NCBI RefSeq assembly: GCF_001294535.1
Contig: NZ_LGIC01000065.1
Span: 248,001 to 312,000, forward strand
From: Cypionkella psychrotolerans
GTDB lineage: Bacteria; Pseudomonadota; Alphaproteobacteria; Rhodobacterales; Rhodobacteraceae
Length of the DNA: 64,000 bases
Direction of reading: 5' to 3'
Below the pieces are notes generated by a model. That model saw nothing but the letters and a program-made list of their open reading frames with translations. It did no database searches and had not been told where the DNA came from. The position numbers and the translations under genes were made by a program. The stretch's first letter is position 1. Each line of letters begins with the position of its first letter. Below, one piece after another: positions 34,983-43,190 of this stretch.

Positions 34983-36511
34983 TATGCAGCCTTCCCTTCG
35001 CCCTTCAGGATCAACGCCATGATCTTCTCTTGGCTGGCCTCGGCCCGATCCAATTCCCCCACGATGCGCCCCTCATTCATCACATAAATCCGGTCACACA
35101 TCCCCAGCAACTCGGGCATTTCCGAGCTGATCATCACGATGGACCGACCCTGTTCGGCGAGTTCCTTCATGATGGTGTAAATCTCAAACTTGGCACCCAC
35201 GTCGATGCCACGGGTTGGCTCGTCGAGGATCAGAACCTCGGGCTCGGTGAAGAGCCATTTCGACAGCACCACCTTTTGCTGGTTGCCGCCCGAGAGGTTG
35301 ACCACCTTCTGCTGCACCCCCGGCGTGCGGATCGCGAGCTGCTTGCGATAGCCCTCCGCCACACGGGTTTCGCGCCGCTTGTCCAGTACACCGCGCATCG
35401 CCACCCCGGCCAGATTGGCGAGGGTGATATTCTTTACAATCGGTTCCTCAAGGATCAGCCCCAGCCCTTTGCGGTCCTCAGTCACATAAGCAATCCCGGC
35501 TTTCACAGCCTTCGGCACGGTGGACACATCCACCTCAACCCCATGCATCTTGATCGAGCCTTTATGGCCCTGCCCATAAGATTTGCCAAAGATCGACATC
35601 GCAAGTTCGGTGCGCCCGGTGCCCATCAGCCCGGCGATGCCGACAATCTCGCCCTTCTTCACGTTGAAGGACACATCTTTGATGATCTGCCGCTCGGCCT
35701 GTTCGGTGTGCCAGACATTCCAGCCCGCAACCTCCATCAGCACCGGCCCCGGATTGGGCGTGCGTTCGGGATAGCGATGCGCCATATCGCGCCCGACCAT
35801 ATCGCGGATGATGCGGTCTTCGGTGATTTCGTGCTTGTCCATCGTCGAGACCGACGCGCCATCGCGGATCACGGTGATCCGGTCCGCCACCCGAGAAATC
35901 TCGTTCAGCTTGTGGCTGATGATGATCTGCGTCACCCCCTGCGCCTTCAATTCCAGCATCAGGTCCAGCAGCTTCTGGCTGTCATTCTCCTGCAACGCCG
36001 CGGTCGGCTCGTCCAGGATCAACAACCGCACATCCTTGGCCAAAGCCTTGGCAATCTCGATCAACTGCTGCTTGCCGACGCCCAGCTTTTCGACTTTGGT
36101 GGTCGGCAGTTCGTTCAACCCGACCTTCTTCAACAGCCCCTCAGTGCGCTGATAGGCCTCGCCCCAGTTGATCACCCCGTTCTTCGCCACCTCGTTGCCC
36201 AGAAACAGGTTCTCGGCAATCGACAACAGCGGCACCAGAGCAAGCTCTTGGTGAATAATGATAATCCCGCGCGCTTCGCTGTCGCGGATGTTGCGGCAAG
36301 CCAAAGTCTCGCCGTCATAAATGATATCGCCCTCGTAAGAGCCAAACGGATAGACCCCCGACAGCACCTTCATCAGGGTGGATTTGCCCGCGCCATTCTC
36401 GCCGCAGATCGCATGGATCTCTCCCGGCTGCACGCTCAACGACACGTTATCCAACGCCCGAACACCCGGAAAGACCTTACTGATCCCCCGCATTTCCAAC
36501 AATGCTGTCAT
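34982..36511 (-). CDS. gguA: Multiple sugar ABC transporter ATP-binding protein
   Basis: The protein has 509 residues with two nucleotide-binding domains: Walker [10 protein letters not shown] near residue 37, [12 protein letters not shown] signature and [11 protein letters not shown]; then [26 protein letters not shown] and [11 protein letters not shown] in the second half. It is typical of CUT2 ATPases such as GguA/MmsA/XylG. It lies 52 bases downstream of chvE in the same operon. Confidence 0.9.
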   Translation of the reverse strand: MTALLEMRGISKVFPGVRALDNVSLSVQPGEIHAICGENGAGKSTLMKVLSGVYPFGSYEGDIIYDGETLACRNIRDSEARGIIIIHQELALVPLLSIAENLFLGNEVAKNGVINWGEAYQRTEGLLKKVGLNELPTTKVEKLGVGKQQLIEIAKALAKDVRLLILDEPTAALQENDSQKLLDLMLELKAQGVTQIIISHKLNEISRVADRITVIRDGASVSTMDKHEITEDRIIRDMVGRDMAHRYPERTPNPGPVLMEVAGWNVWHTEQAERQIIKDVSFNVKKGEIVGIAGLMGTGRTELAMSIFGKSYGQGHKGSIKMHGVEVDVSTVPKAVKAGIAYVTEDRKGLGLILEEPIVKNITLANLAGVAMRGVLDKRRETRVAEGYRKQLAIRTPGVQQKVVNLSGGNQQKVVLSKWLFTEPEVLILDEPTRGIDVGAKFEIYTIMKELAEQGRSIVMISSEMPELLGMCDRIYVMNEGRIVGELDRAEASQEKIMALILKGEGKAA

Positions 36512-36563
36512 GGTTCCCCCCTAAATCCCGTGCCCGCCTCAGAGAGACGGGCACGGAGTTAGC

Positions 36564-37640
36564 TTACTTCAGCTGATCAGCGGTGTAATAGCCCGAAGTC
36601 ACCAGCACAGCTTCGTAGTTGGTGGCGTTGACCGGCTGGCTTTCCAGCAGATACGACGGCACAACTTTGACGCCATTGTCATAGGTTTTGGTGTCGTTGA
36701 TCTCAGGCTCAGCGCCCGACAGCACCGCGTCCACCATCTTGACGGTGACTTTCGCCAGCTCGCGGGTGTCCTTGAAGATCGAGGAATACTGCTCGCCCGC
36801 GATCATCGACTTCACCGACGGGATTTCGCAATCTTGGCCGGTGACGATCGGCATTTTCAGATCGCCCGACCCATAGCCAACGCCCTTGACCGACGACAGA
36901 ATCCCGATCGACAGCCCATCATAGGGCGACAGCGCGCCGTGCAGAACCTTATCGCCGTAGTTCGACGACAACAGGTTGTCCATCCGGGCCTGAGCCACAG
37001 CCGCATCCCAACGCAGGGTGCCAACGACCTTCATGCCGGACTGGCCCGACGGAATGGCAATATCGCCCGCATCAATCAGCGGTTGCAACACCGACATCGC
37101 GCCATCATAGAAGAAGAACGCGTTGTTATCATCCGGCGAGCCGCCGAACAGCTCAACATTCCAAGGCTTAGTGTCGGCAAAACGCTCTTTCAAGCCTTCA
37201 ACCAGGCTGGTCGCCTGCTGCACGCCAACCTTGAAGTTATCAAACGTCGCATAGTAATCGACCGAGCCAGAATCGCGGATCAGGCGGTCATAAGCGATGA
37301 TCTTGATGCCAGCCTTGTTGGCCGCATCCAAAGCGTTCGACAAAGTGGTGCCGTCAATCGCCGCAATCACCAGCGCTTTGACGCCATTGGTGATCATGTT
37401 TTCGATCTGGCTCAGCTGGTTCGGAATGTCGTCTTCTGCATATTGCAGATCAGCGGTGTAGCCCGCTGCGGTGAACTGATCCACCATCGACTTGCCGTCC
37501 GAGATCCAACGCGCCGACGATTGCGTCGGCATGGCGATGCCGATGGTGCCTTTGTCTTGCGCGAAAGCCGGCAGACCGAACACCGAAGTTGCAGCAGCAG
37601 CGCCGCCCAGCGCCAAAAGCGCCCGTCTTGAAACTTGCAT
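36564..37640 (-). CDS. chvE: Periplasmic multiple sugar-binding protein
   Basis: ATG 37640 follows GGGAGGATATAGA; a longer open frame upstream lacks support. The product has 358 residues with a signal peptide (about 1-27, [23 protein letters not shown]; an RR pair precedes the core) and the ChvE/XylF fold ([70 protein letters not shown]). It binds several pyranoses in the periplasm. In Agrobacterium ChvE also signals to VirA; no vir genes are seen here, so transport is the likely role. Confidence 0.9.
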   Translation of the reverse strand: MQVSRRALLALGGAAAATSVFGLPAFAQDKGTIGIAMPTQSSARWISDGKSMVDQFTAAGYTADLQYAEDDIPNQLSQIENMITNGVKALVIAAIDGTTLSNALDAANKAGIKIIAYDRLIRDSGSVDYYATFDNFKVGVQQATSLVEGLKERFADTKPWNVELFGGSPDDNNAFFFYDGAMSVLQPLIDAGDIAIPSGQSGMKVVGTLRWDAAVAQARMDNLLSSNYGDKVLHGALSPYDGLSIGILSSVKGVGYGSGDLKMPIVTGQDCEIPSVKSMIAGEQYSSIFKDTRELAKVTVKMVDAVLSGAEPEINDTKTYDNGVKVVPSYLLESQPVNATNYEAVLVTSGYYTADQLK

Positions 37641-37766
37641 TCTATATCCTCCCAAGCAGCACTTTGGCTGCGATAACCCGACGGATCGAAAAGGTAGGCC
37701 CTCCCGAGACCGTGCGGCACTCTTGCAACAGCGAAATATATCGGTCAAATGATGAAATCGTATAGA

Positions 37767-37786
37767 CATATGGCGGTATTGATATG
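37767..37786. promoter_or_regulatory. Inverted repeat in the chvE/gbpR divergent promoter
   Basis: CATAT (37767-37771) and ATATG (37782-37786) flank 10 bases, a LysR-type T-N11-A arrangement, within the 37641-37783 divergent gap and overlapping the gbpR start codon. It is a candidate GbpR autoregulatory site, but the arms are short. Confidence 0.35.
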
Positions 37787-38728
37787 CCAAAGCCCCTCAG
37801 CGCCGATCTTCTGGCCCAACGCGGCCTGAAACTGAGCCATTTGCGCCTGCTGGCCGCCTTGGCCGACACGGGACAGATCAGCCTCGCCGCAGGTCAGATC
37901 GGCACCACCCAACCCGCCGCCTCGCGCCTGCTATCCGAGGTGGAACGCATCGTCGGCCAACCGGTTCACCACCGCACCGGACGCGGCATGTCCCTCACCG
38001 CCGTAGGCCAAGCCCTCGCCGCCCGCGCCCAACGCATCCAGATGGAGCTGCGCGACGCCGCCCGCGATATGACCGAAGTGGCCTCTGGCAGCACCGGCCA
38101 TGTCCGCATCGGTTCCGTCACCGGCCCCGCCATCGACCGCGTGTTGCCGACTTTGCGCAACGCCCGCCTCACCGCGCCGCTGGTGACGGTTGAGGTCGTC
38201 GTCTCGCCCTCGGACCTGCTCTGCGAACAACTCCTTGCCGGACGCCTGGATTTCGTCATAGGTCGCCTTCCCGAAGGCCCGACCCGCGATCTGTTCACCC
38301 TGACCCCCATCGCCACCGAACCCGTCAGCCTCGTCGTGCGCAAAGGCCACCCGCTTGCCAATCACCCCAACCCCACACCGACAGACCTGATGTCCTACGA
38401 TTGGGTGATGCCGCCGCCAGACTCGCTGCTGTCGCGCGCCGTCCACGCCCGCCTGCGCGCCAGCGGCATGCCCAGTCCACCGCAGCGCCTCTCCACCGCA
38501 TCCTTCCTGTTAATCTTCGCGCTGATCCAACAATCCAACGCCATCGCCCCGCTCGCCCGCGCCGTGGTCACCAGCTTCTCCGCCCACCCCGACGCCCCCT
38601 ACACCGAACTCGCGATTGATCTCGGCATCGAGGTCGAACCCTTCGGCCTCGTCACCCGCGCAGGCAGCATCCTGCCGCCGGTGGCCGCAAGGCTGGCAAG
38701 GGAGATTCAGAATATGGTGACTTTATGA
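37784..38728 (+). CDS. gbpR: LysR-family regulator of the chvE operon
   Basis: The protein has 314 residues. The N-terminal helix-turn-helix ([29 protein letters not shown] in parts, residues about 17-45) is followed by a LysR substrate-binding domain ([39 protein letters not shown]). It is divergent from chvE, the arrangement of gbpR in Agrobacterium, where the protein activates chvE with arabinose, galactose or fucose. The start overlaps the inverted repeat at 37767-37786. Confidence 0.85.
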   Translation: MPKPLSADLLAQRGLKLSHLRLLAALADTGQISLAAGQIGTTQPAASRLLSEVERIVGQPVHHRTGRGMSLTAVGQALAARAQRIQMELRDAARDMTEVASGSTGHVRIGSVTGPAIDRVLPTLRNARLTAPLVTVEVVVSPSDLLCEQLLAGRLDFVIGRLPEGPTRDLFTLTPIATEPVSLVVRKGHPLANHPNPTPTDLMSYDWVMPPPDSLLSRAVHARLRASGMPSPPQRLSTASFLLIFALIQQSNAIAPLARAVVTSFSAHPDAPYTELAIDLGIEVEPFGLVTRAGSILPPVAARLAREIQNMVTL

Positions 38729-38781
38729 CTCCGTCAGCGTGGTCAAGATTTTCTTGTACGCTACGCACCAAGCCGCCAACA

Positions 38782-38836
38782 CCGGGGGTTTCACACCCCC
38801 GGACCCCCGTGGAGTATTTTCGCCAAGATGAAAGCA
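38782..38836. repeat. Dispersed hairpin repeat, copy 3
   Basis: CCGGGGG and CCCCCGG (38782-38802) flank TTTCACA, then ACCCCCGTGGAGTATTTTCG and CCAAGATGAAAGC follow. This is the same arrangement as copy 2 at 30077. It lies downstream of gbpR, in the 190-base gap before gntK. Confidence 0.72.
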
Positions 38837-38907
38837 CCAAGGGGGGAGAGCAGGAGAGGTCAATGCTTAAGCTCCAACCAAGCCCATAAAATTTAACTCA
38901 AATTTGC

Positions 38908-38954
38908 TTTCACATTGGCTTAAATATCCTCGGGGTCTGGGGGAGAGCCCCCAG
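38908..38954. repeat. Dispersed hairpin repeat, copy 4 (inverted, inside the gntK end)
   Basis: On the minus strand CTGGGGG-CTCT-CCCCCAG is followed by ACCCCGAGGATATTTAAGCC and AATGTGAAAG, matching copies 2 and 3. The copy runs through the gntK stop codon at 38920-38922, so it encodes the last residues of GntK. Confidence 0.7.
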
Positions 38955-39444
38955 CCGCCAGCCCAAGACGCTTAAGCTTCCGAACAATCTCCGCCACCAC
39001 AGCCTGCAGCGGCTGATCAATATCCACGACCACGGCCTGCTCATCCGGCGCGGGCACCTCCAAAGTCGCAAACTGGCTGTCGAGCAAAGCAGGCGGCATG
39101 AAATGCCCCGTCCGCCCTCGCATCCGGCCTTCAATCACCGCCCGCGATCCCGAGAGATGCACAAACACCACGCCGCCACCCGCCTCCGCGTCGATCAACT
39201 CCCGATACGACCGCTTCAAAGCCGAGCAACCGATAATCCCCGGCGCGCGCAAAGCCTGCCCCACCAGCGCCAGCCAAGGCCAGCGGTCCGCATCCGTCAA
39301 AGCCTCGCCCCGGCTCATCTTGGCGATATTCTCTGCCGGATGCAGATCATCGCCATCGCGGTAGGGCAGGGCCAGTGCCTCCCCCAACACCACTCCGACC
39401 GAGGATTTCCCGCACCCCGCCACCCCCATCAGAACGATCTTCAT
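38920..39444 (-). CDS. gntK: Gluconate kinase
   Basis: The protein has 174 residues with Walker A GVAGCGKSSVG (7-17), DGDDLHPAENIAKM (31-44) and ALKRSYRELI (75-84), the usual GntK motifs. It phosphorylates D-gluconate to 6-phosphogluconate for the Entner-Doudoroff or pentose phosphate pathway. The C-terminal residues after LKRLGL (SPPDPEDI) are encoded by a dispersed repeat, so the natural end of the protein was probably altered. It follows the SDR gene by 17 bases. Confidence 0.87.
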   Translation of the reverse strand: MKIVLMGVAGCGKSSVGVVLGEALALPYRDGDDLHPAENIAKMSRGEALTDADRWPWLALVGQALRAPGIIGCSALKRSYRELIDAEAGGGVVFVHLSGSRAVIEGRMRGRTGHFMPPALLDSQFATLEVPAPDEQAVVVDIDQPLQAVVAEIVRKLKRLGLAAGGSPPDPEDI

Positions 39445-39461
39445 CAGCCCTCACCCCCGCC

Positions 39462-40211
39462 TCACAAACTGGTGGTAATCCCGCCATCGACATACAAACA
39501 CTGCCCATTCACGAAACTCGACGCCGCCGAGGCAAGAAACACGCAAGCCCCCACCAGTTCCTCGACCCGTCCCCAACGCCCGGCAGGCGTGCGCTTTTCC
39601 AACCATTCGGTAAATGCCGGGTCCGCGACCAGTGCCGCATTCAAAGGCGTATCAAAATACCCCGGCGCAATCGCATTGCATTGCAACCCATGCCGCGCCC
39701 AATCGACGGCCATGCCTTTGGTCAGGTTCCCCACCGCCCCCTTGGTCGCGGTATAAGGCGCGATCCCCGGCCGCGCCAAAGCCGTCTGCACCGAGGCGAT
39801 GTTGATGATCTTCCCCGCGCCCCGGCGGATCATATGCCGCGCGCAGGCCTGCCCGACATTGAAAACGCTGGCAATATTCGTCTGCAACAGGCGCTGAAAC
39901 ACTTCCTCCGGGAAGTCTTCCAAGGCCCCGCGATGCTGCATCCCGGCATTGTTCACCAGAATATCAATCGCCCCCACCTCGGCCTCAAACCCATCCACCG
40001 CCGCCCGCGCAGCCTTGTAATCCGTCACATCAAACGCCAACCCGCGCGCGCCCGACACCTGCGCGACAGCGGCTTCCAGCCGCCCCGCATCCCGCCCGTT
40101 CAGCACCACCGCAGCCCCTGCCTCCGCCAGCCCCTTTGCCAGCGCCAGCCCAATGCCCTGCGACGCCCCGGTGATCAGCGCGCGCTTGCCCGTCAGATCA
40201 AACAGCCCCAT
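39462..40211 (-). CDS. idnO: Gluconate 5-dehydrogenase-like SDR
   Basis: The protein has 249 residues of the short-chain dehydrogenase family: ITGASQGIGLA (14-24), LVNNAGMQHRG, catalytic Ser in IASVQTAL and YxxxK as YTATKGAVGN. The N-terminus LFDLTGKRALITG is typical of IdnO/Gno. It would reduce 5-keto-D-gluconate to gluconate, and the gluconate kinase gene lies directly downstream. The exact substrate is inferred from this pairing. Confidence 0.8.
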   Translation of the reverse strand: MGLFDLTGKRALITGASQGIGLALAKGLAEAGAAVVLNGRDAGRLEAAVAQVSGARGLAFDVTDYKAARAAVDGFEAEVGAIDILVNNAGMQHRGALEDFPEEVFQRLLQTNIASVFNVGQACARHMIRRGAGKIINIASVQTALARPGIAPYTATKGAVGNLTKGMAVDWARHGLQCNAIAPGYFDTPLNAALVADPAFTEWLEKRTPAGRWGRVEELVGACVFLASAASSFVNGQCLYVDGGITTSL

Positions 40212-40283
40212 CCGTTCCCCCTCGACACCCCGCCCGCGCCCCAGTTAGGTAGCGCAAACCCCTGCTGTCAACCGGAGGCCAAA

Positions 40284-41198
40284 ATGCCCAAACCCCACAT
40301 CCTCCAGATCGCCAGCTACCCCGCATCGGACCAAACCGCCCTCGACGCCGCCTACACCGTCCACCACCTCGACCAAAACCCCGATTTCGGCCTGATCGAA
40401 GCCATCGCCACCAACGGCGGGGCAGGGGTCGCCAGCGAAGTGATCCAAGCCTGCCCCAACCTCAAACTCATCGCCATCTACGGCGTCGGTTACGATGCCA
40501 TCGACCTCTCCCTCTGCGCAGAGCGCAACATCCAAGTCACCAACACCCCCGACGTCTTAACCGGAGACTGCGCCGATCTCGCCGTAGGCATGATGCTCGC
40601 CATCGCACGCCAGATCCCAGCCGCCGAGCGCCACGCCCGCTCCGGCGCATGGGCCACCGCCAGCTTTCCCCTCCAGCGCCGCGTCTGGGGTGCCAAAGCC
40701 GGCATCCTCGGCATGGGCCGCATCGGCCAAGACGTAGCCACCCGCCTCACCGGCTTCGGCATGGACATCGCCTATTCCGCCCGCAGCGAAAAACCCTTGC
40801 CCTACAAATACATCCCCGACGCCAAAGCGCTGGCCACCCACGCCGATTTCCTCATCGTCACCGCCGCAGCCACCTCTGAGACCCACCACATCATCAACGC
40901 CGAAACTCTCAAAGCCCTCGGCCCCGATGGCTTTCTGATCAACATCTCCCGCGCCGCCAATATCGACGAAAACGCCCTCCTGCACGCCCTAGAAACAAAC
41001 CAAATCGCCGGAGCTGCCCTCGACGTGTTCGACAATGAACCCCAGATCAACCCCCGCTTCCTCCCCCTCAAAAACACCCTGCTGCAACCCCACCACGCCT
41101 CCGCCACCCTGCAAACCCGCCGCGCCATGGGCCAACTCATGCGCGACAACCTCGAAGCATATTTCGCCAACCGCCCCCTCATCACCCCGGTGATCTGA
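40284..41198 (+). CDS. 2-hydroxyacid dehydrogenase (2-ketogluconate/glyoxylate reductase type)
   Basis: ATG 40284 follows ACCGGAGG. The frame is open far upstream because of GC content, but the fold begins here. The product has 304 residues with AGILGMGRIGQDVA (Rossmann GxGxxG), NISRAANID with the catalytic Arg, FDNEPQINP with the Glu and LQPHHASAT with the His of the D-2-hydroxyacid dehydrogenase triad. It is divergent from idnO-gntK, so reduction of 2-keto-D-gluconate is plausible; hydroxypyruvate or glyoxylate are alternatives. Confidence 0.82.
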   Translation: MPKPHILQIASYPASDQTALDAAYTVHHLDQNPDFGLIEAIATNGGAGVASEVIQACPNLKLIAIYGVGYDAIDLSLCAERNIQVTNTPDVLTGDCADLAVGMMLAIARQIPAAERHARSGAWATASFPLQRRVWGAKAGILGMGRIGQDVATRLTGFGMDIAYSARSEKPLPYKYIPDAKALATHADFLIVTAAATSETHHIINAETLKALGPDGFLINISRAANIDENALLHALETNQIAGAALDVFDNEPQINPRFLPLKNTLLQPHHASATLQTRRAMGQLMRDNLEAYFANRPLITPVI

Positions 41199-41273
41199 GC
41201 CCCCCACCGCCCGCACCCGCCACCCGATCTTAACCACACCGCGCTCCAATCCCCCAAAGCAACGGAGCGCAAC

Positions 41274-42128
41274 ATGCCCCCCCACATCCTCATCCCCACC
41301 GCCGAGATCGACCCAGAAGCCCTGCCGCGCGACCGCACCCAACTGGATGAGGACGCCCTGCAAGAGCTCACCACCTCCATCGCCACCACCGGCCTGCGCC
41401 AACCCATCGAGGTCTGGAAACTAAGCCAACCCACCGAGACCCACCGCTACGGCCTGATCTCCGGCTTGCGCCGCCTCACCGCCCAACAGCGCCTCGCCAC
41501 CTTACGCCAAAACGGCAGCTTCACCGAAATCGTAGCCTTCCTGCGCACCCCGGAAACCATCCCAGCCGCGATGGCCGATATGGTAGCCGAGAACGAAATC
41601 CGTTCTGAGACAAGCCCTTGGGAAAAGGGAGCCACCCTCTTAGCCGCCTCCCGCGCCGGTATCTTCGACACCCTAGACAATGCCACCCAAACCCTGCACG
41701 CCGCCGCCTCTCGTCAAAAACGCGCCCGCCTGCGCAGCTTCGCCGAGGTCGTCGAAGAGCTCGAAGACGCCATCGCCACCCCCGAACGCCTGACAGGCCG
41801 CCAAATGCACCGCCTCTCCGCCGCCCTGCGCGCAGGCCTGTCCGAGCTGATCCACCTGACCTTACGCGACCACCGCCACTCCGCCCTGCCCACGCAATGG
41901 CAAGCCCTGCTGCCGATCCTGTCCGAGTCGCTAGACCCCACCGAGGAAGCCACCGCCGCCACCCCCGGCCGCCCCAGACGCCTGCTGCATTTGAAGCAAG
42001 GATTAACCATAAGACGGGAAAAATCCGGTGACGGCTGGATCATGCGCTTCTGCGGCCCCGAAGCCCGCTCTGGCGCGCTGATCGACGACGTGATGGATCA
42101 CATAGAGCGCTATTTCCAACCCCAATAA
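41274..42128 (+). CDS. ParB-like nuclease-fold protein, orphan
   Basis: The protein has 284 residues. The N-terminal half resembles the ParB N-terminal domain: TGLRQPIEVW, YGLISGLRRLTAQQ (like the ParB GERR box, here SGLRR) and MVAENEIRSETSPWEKG, followed by helices that may form a helix-turn-helix. No ParA gene and no clear parS site are nearby, so it is unlikely to be an ordinary partition protein. RepB-like or regulatory ParB proteins are alternatives. It sits at the edge between the sugar and methylamine regions. Confidence 0.65.
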   Translation: MPPHILIPTAEIDPEALPRDRTQLDEDALQELTTSIATTGLRQPIEVWKLSQPTETHRYGLISGLRRLTAQQRLATLRQNGSFTEIVAFLRTPETIPAAMADMVAENEIRSETSPWEKGATLLAASRAGIFDTLDNATQTLHAAASRQKRARLRSFAEVVEELEDAIATPERLTGRQMHRLSAALRAGLSELIHLTLRDHRHSALPTQWQALLPILSESLDPTEEATAATPGRPRRLLHLKQGLTIRREKSGDGWIMRFCGPEARSGALIDDVMDHIERYFQPQ

Positions 42129-42150
42129 CCCCTCACACCGCTTCCACTTG

Positions 42151-42202
42151 CCCGATTTGTCCCGCGACAAATCGGGCCGCGCCTGCCTGCCCATGGGCAG
42201 GC
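42151..42202. other. Hairpin plus palindrome after the ParB-like gene
   Basis: CCCGATTTGTC (42151-42161) pairs perfectly with GACAAATCGGG (42166-42176), loop CCGC. It is followed by the 18-base palindrome GCCTGCCCATGGGCAGGC at 42185-42202. They may end transcription of the ParB-like gene or be protein-binding sites. Confidence 0.5.
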
Positions 42203-42309
42203 GCGATCCTCGCGCCCACCCAGTCAGGCGCGCGCCGATTTCCCAATTACAAGCCTGCTGCCCCACGCCCCTTGCTCAACGGCCTTCAGCCTTATGAGCA
42301 ACAAACCAA

Positions 42310-42332
42310 AAAACGCTCCGCAGGAGCGTTTT
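42310..42332. terminator. Bidirectional Rho-independent terminator
   Basis: AAAACGCTCC (42310-42319) and GGAGCGTTTT (42323-42332) form a perfect 10-bp stem with loop GCA and A/T tracts at both bases of the stem. It lies between the ParB-like gene and the leftward AT-rich ORF, serving both. Confidence 0.8.
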
Positions 42333-42404
42333 CAGATTGGTTTGAAGAAAAGCCGCGAGCCGCTGACCTGTCGGGAAATGAAATAGATCACTAATAGGAA
42401 ATAT

Positions 42405-42731
42405 TCATTTTTTAGGGGTCTGCCATGCACTTATCCACTCAATTATCTGAAGAATTATTCCAACACCAAACGCGAGTGGAGTTAAGTAATGTGATAAAAA
42501 ATGAAATACATATCTTTGACCGTCGCGGAGATGCGTAAAAACATTGAAGGTATCAATATATAGAAATGCCAGCTGAAGTGCGACTAGCGCCAAAAATAAT
42601 CTTACAGTGTATTCCTTAGAATGCATTCTGCTACGGCACCTTCCACATGTCAAAAGATCAAGCGGCGATCCGATCACTATATGGCTGATGTTGGACCAAT
42701 AAAACCTTAAAATTCCCTTAACGATCCCCAC
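42405..42731 (-). CDS. Small hypothetical membrane protein in an AT-rich island
   Basis: This 108-residue frame starts with GTG 42731 (AGGGG upstream); ATG 42626 would give 73 residues. Two hydrophobic segments are visible (RLFLALVALQLAFLYI and LTPLAFGVGIILQIIEWI), with a CGRC pair near residue 30. I recognise no family. The DNA from about 42370 to 42730 is clearly more AT-rich than its neighbours, so it may be acquired. It could be a non-coding remnant; codon use is unlike the rest of the window. Confidence 0.4.
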   Translation of the reverse strand: MGIVKGILRFYWSNISHIVIGSPLDLLTCGRCRSRMHSKEYTVRLFLALVALQLAFLYIDTFNVFTHLRDGQRYVFHFLSHYLTPLAFGVGIILQIIEWISAWQTPKK

Positions 42732-42763
42732 CTAACCCCTTGAAATTCCTAACCTCAACCCCC

Positions 42764-42779
42764 TGTCCACACGTGGACA
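42764..42779. promoter_or_regulatory. Short perfect palindrome next to the globin stop codon
   Basis: TGTCCAC and GTGGACA surround a 2-base centre (42764-42779), directly beyond the stop codon of the globin gene and upstream of the AT-rich ORF. It may be an operator or a small hairpin; nothing decides. Confidence 0.3.
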
Positions 42780-43181
42780 CTACTCTGCAACCGAGCCGGC
42801 CTCCCGGTTGATCAGCGCCCGGGCGGCCCGCTGGAAGGCCCCGAAAACCTGCCCCCTAACCGGCTCGGCCACCCCCACGTCCTGCAAAGCCTGCCCCATT
42901 AAAGTCAGCCAATCCTCGGCATCCTCGGGCCGGATCGGAACATGGGCGTGCTGCTCCTTCAAACTCAGCGCCCCCACCCGTTCCATATAATCCCGCCGCC
43001 CACCCAGAAAGCCGCACAGAAACTCAAACTGCGCGGCCCTGACGTGGGCAATCCCGTGCCCCCGGAAATGCAGGTGCAGGATCTGCCGCCCCTCGGGCAC
43101 GGTCTCGATCAGATCATAGAACCGCTCCACCAGCGCCCGCACCGCCGCCTCGCCACCGATCCGATCGATCACCGAGGACAT
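42780..43181 (-). CDS. Group II truncated hemoglobin
   Basis: ATG 43181 is used; a GTG two codons earlier is possible. The product of 133 residues fits truncated hemoglobins: IDRIGGEAAVRALVERFYDLI at the start (helices A-B, in two parts), FEFLCGFLGGRRDYMERVG, the proximal histidine region KEQHAHVPIRPED and WLTLMGQAL. It begins 10 bases after the tdm stop codon and is probably co-transcribed with it. It may handle oxygen or nitric oxide for the methylamine oxidation pathway; that is inference. Confidence 0.82.
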   Translation of the reverse strand: MSSVIDRIGGEAAVRALVERFYDLIETVPEGRQILHLHFRGHGIAHVRAAQFEFLCGFLGGRRDYMERVGALSLKEQHAHVPIRPEDAEDWLTLMGQALQDVGVAEPVRGQVFGAFQRAARALINREAGSVAE

Positions 43182-43190
43182 GCCCACCCC

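Noticed and set aside
34976-36562. Open frame antisense to gguA
   Set aside because: Shadow of the ATPase gene; its translation is rich in His, Arg and Asp with no motifs.
39375-40283. N-terminal extension of the 2-hydroxyacid dehydrogenase (frame open from 39375)
   Set aside because: The extension runs antisense through idnO and has no fold; the ribosome site ACCGGAGG and the normal N-terminus are at 40284.
41274-42128. Plasmid partition operon or replication origin
   Set aside because: No ParA or replication initiator gene, and no repeated iterons are visible near the ParB-like gene.
42129-42404. Insertion-sequence ends
   Set aside because: The inverted repeats are short local hairpins; there is no transposase gene or target duplication around them.
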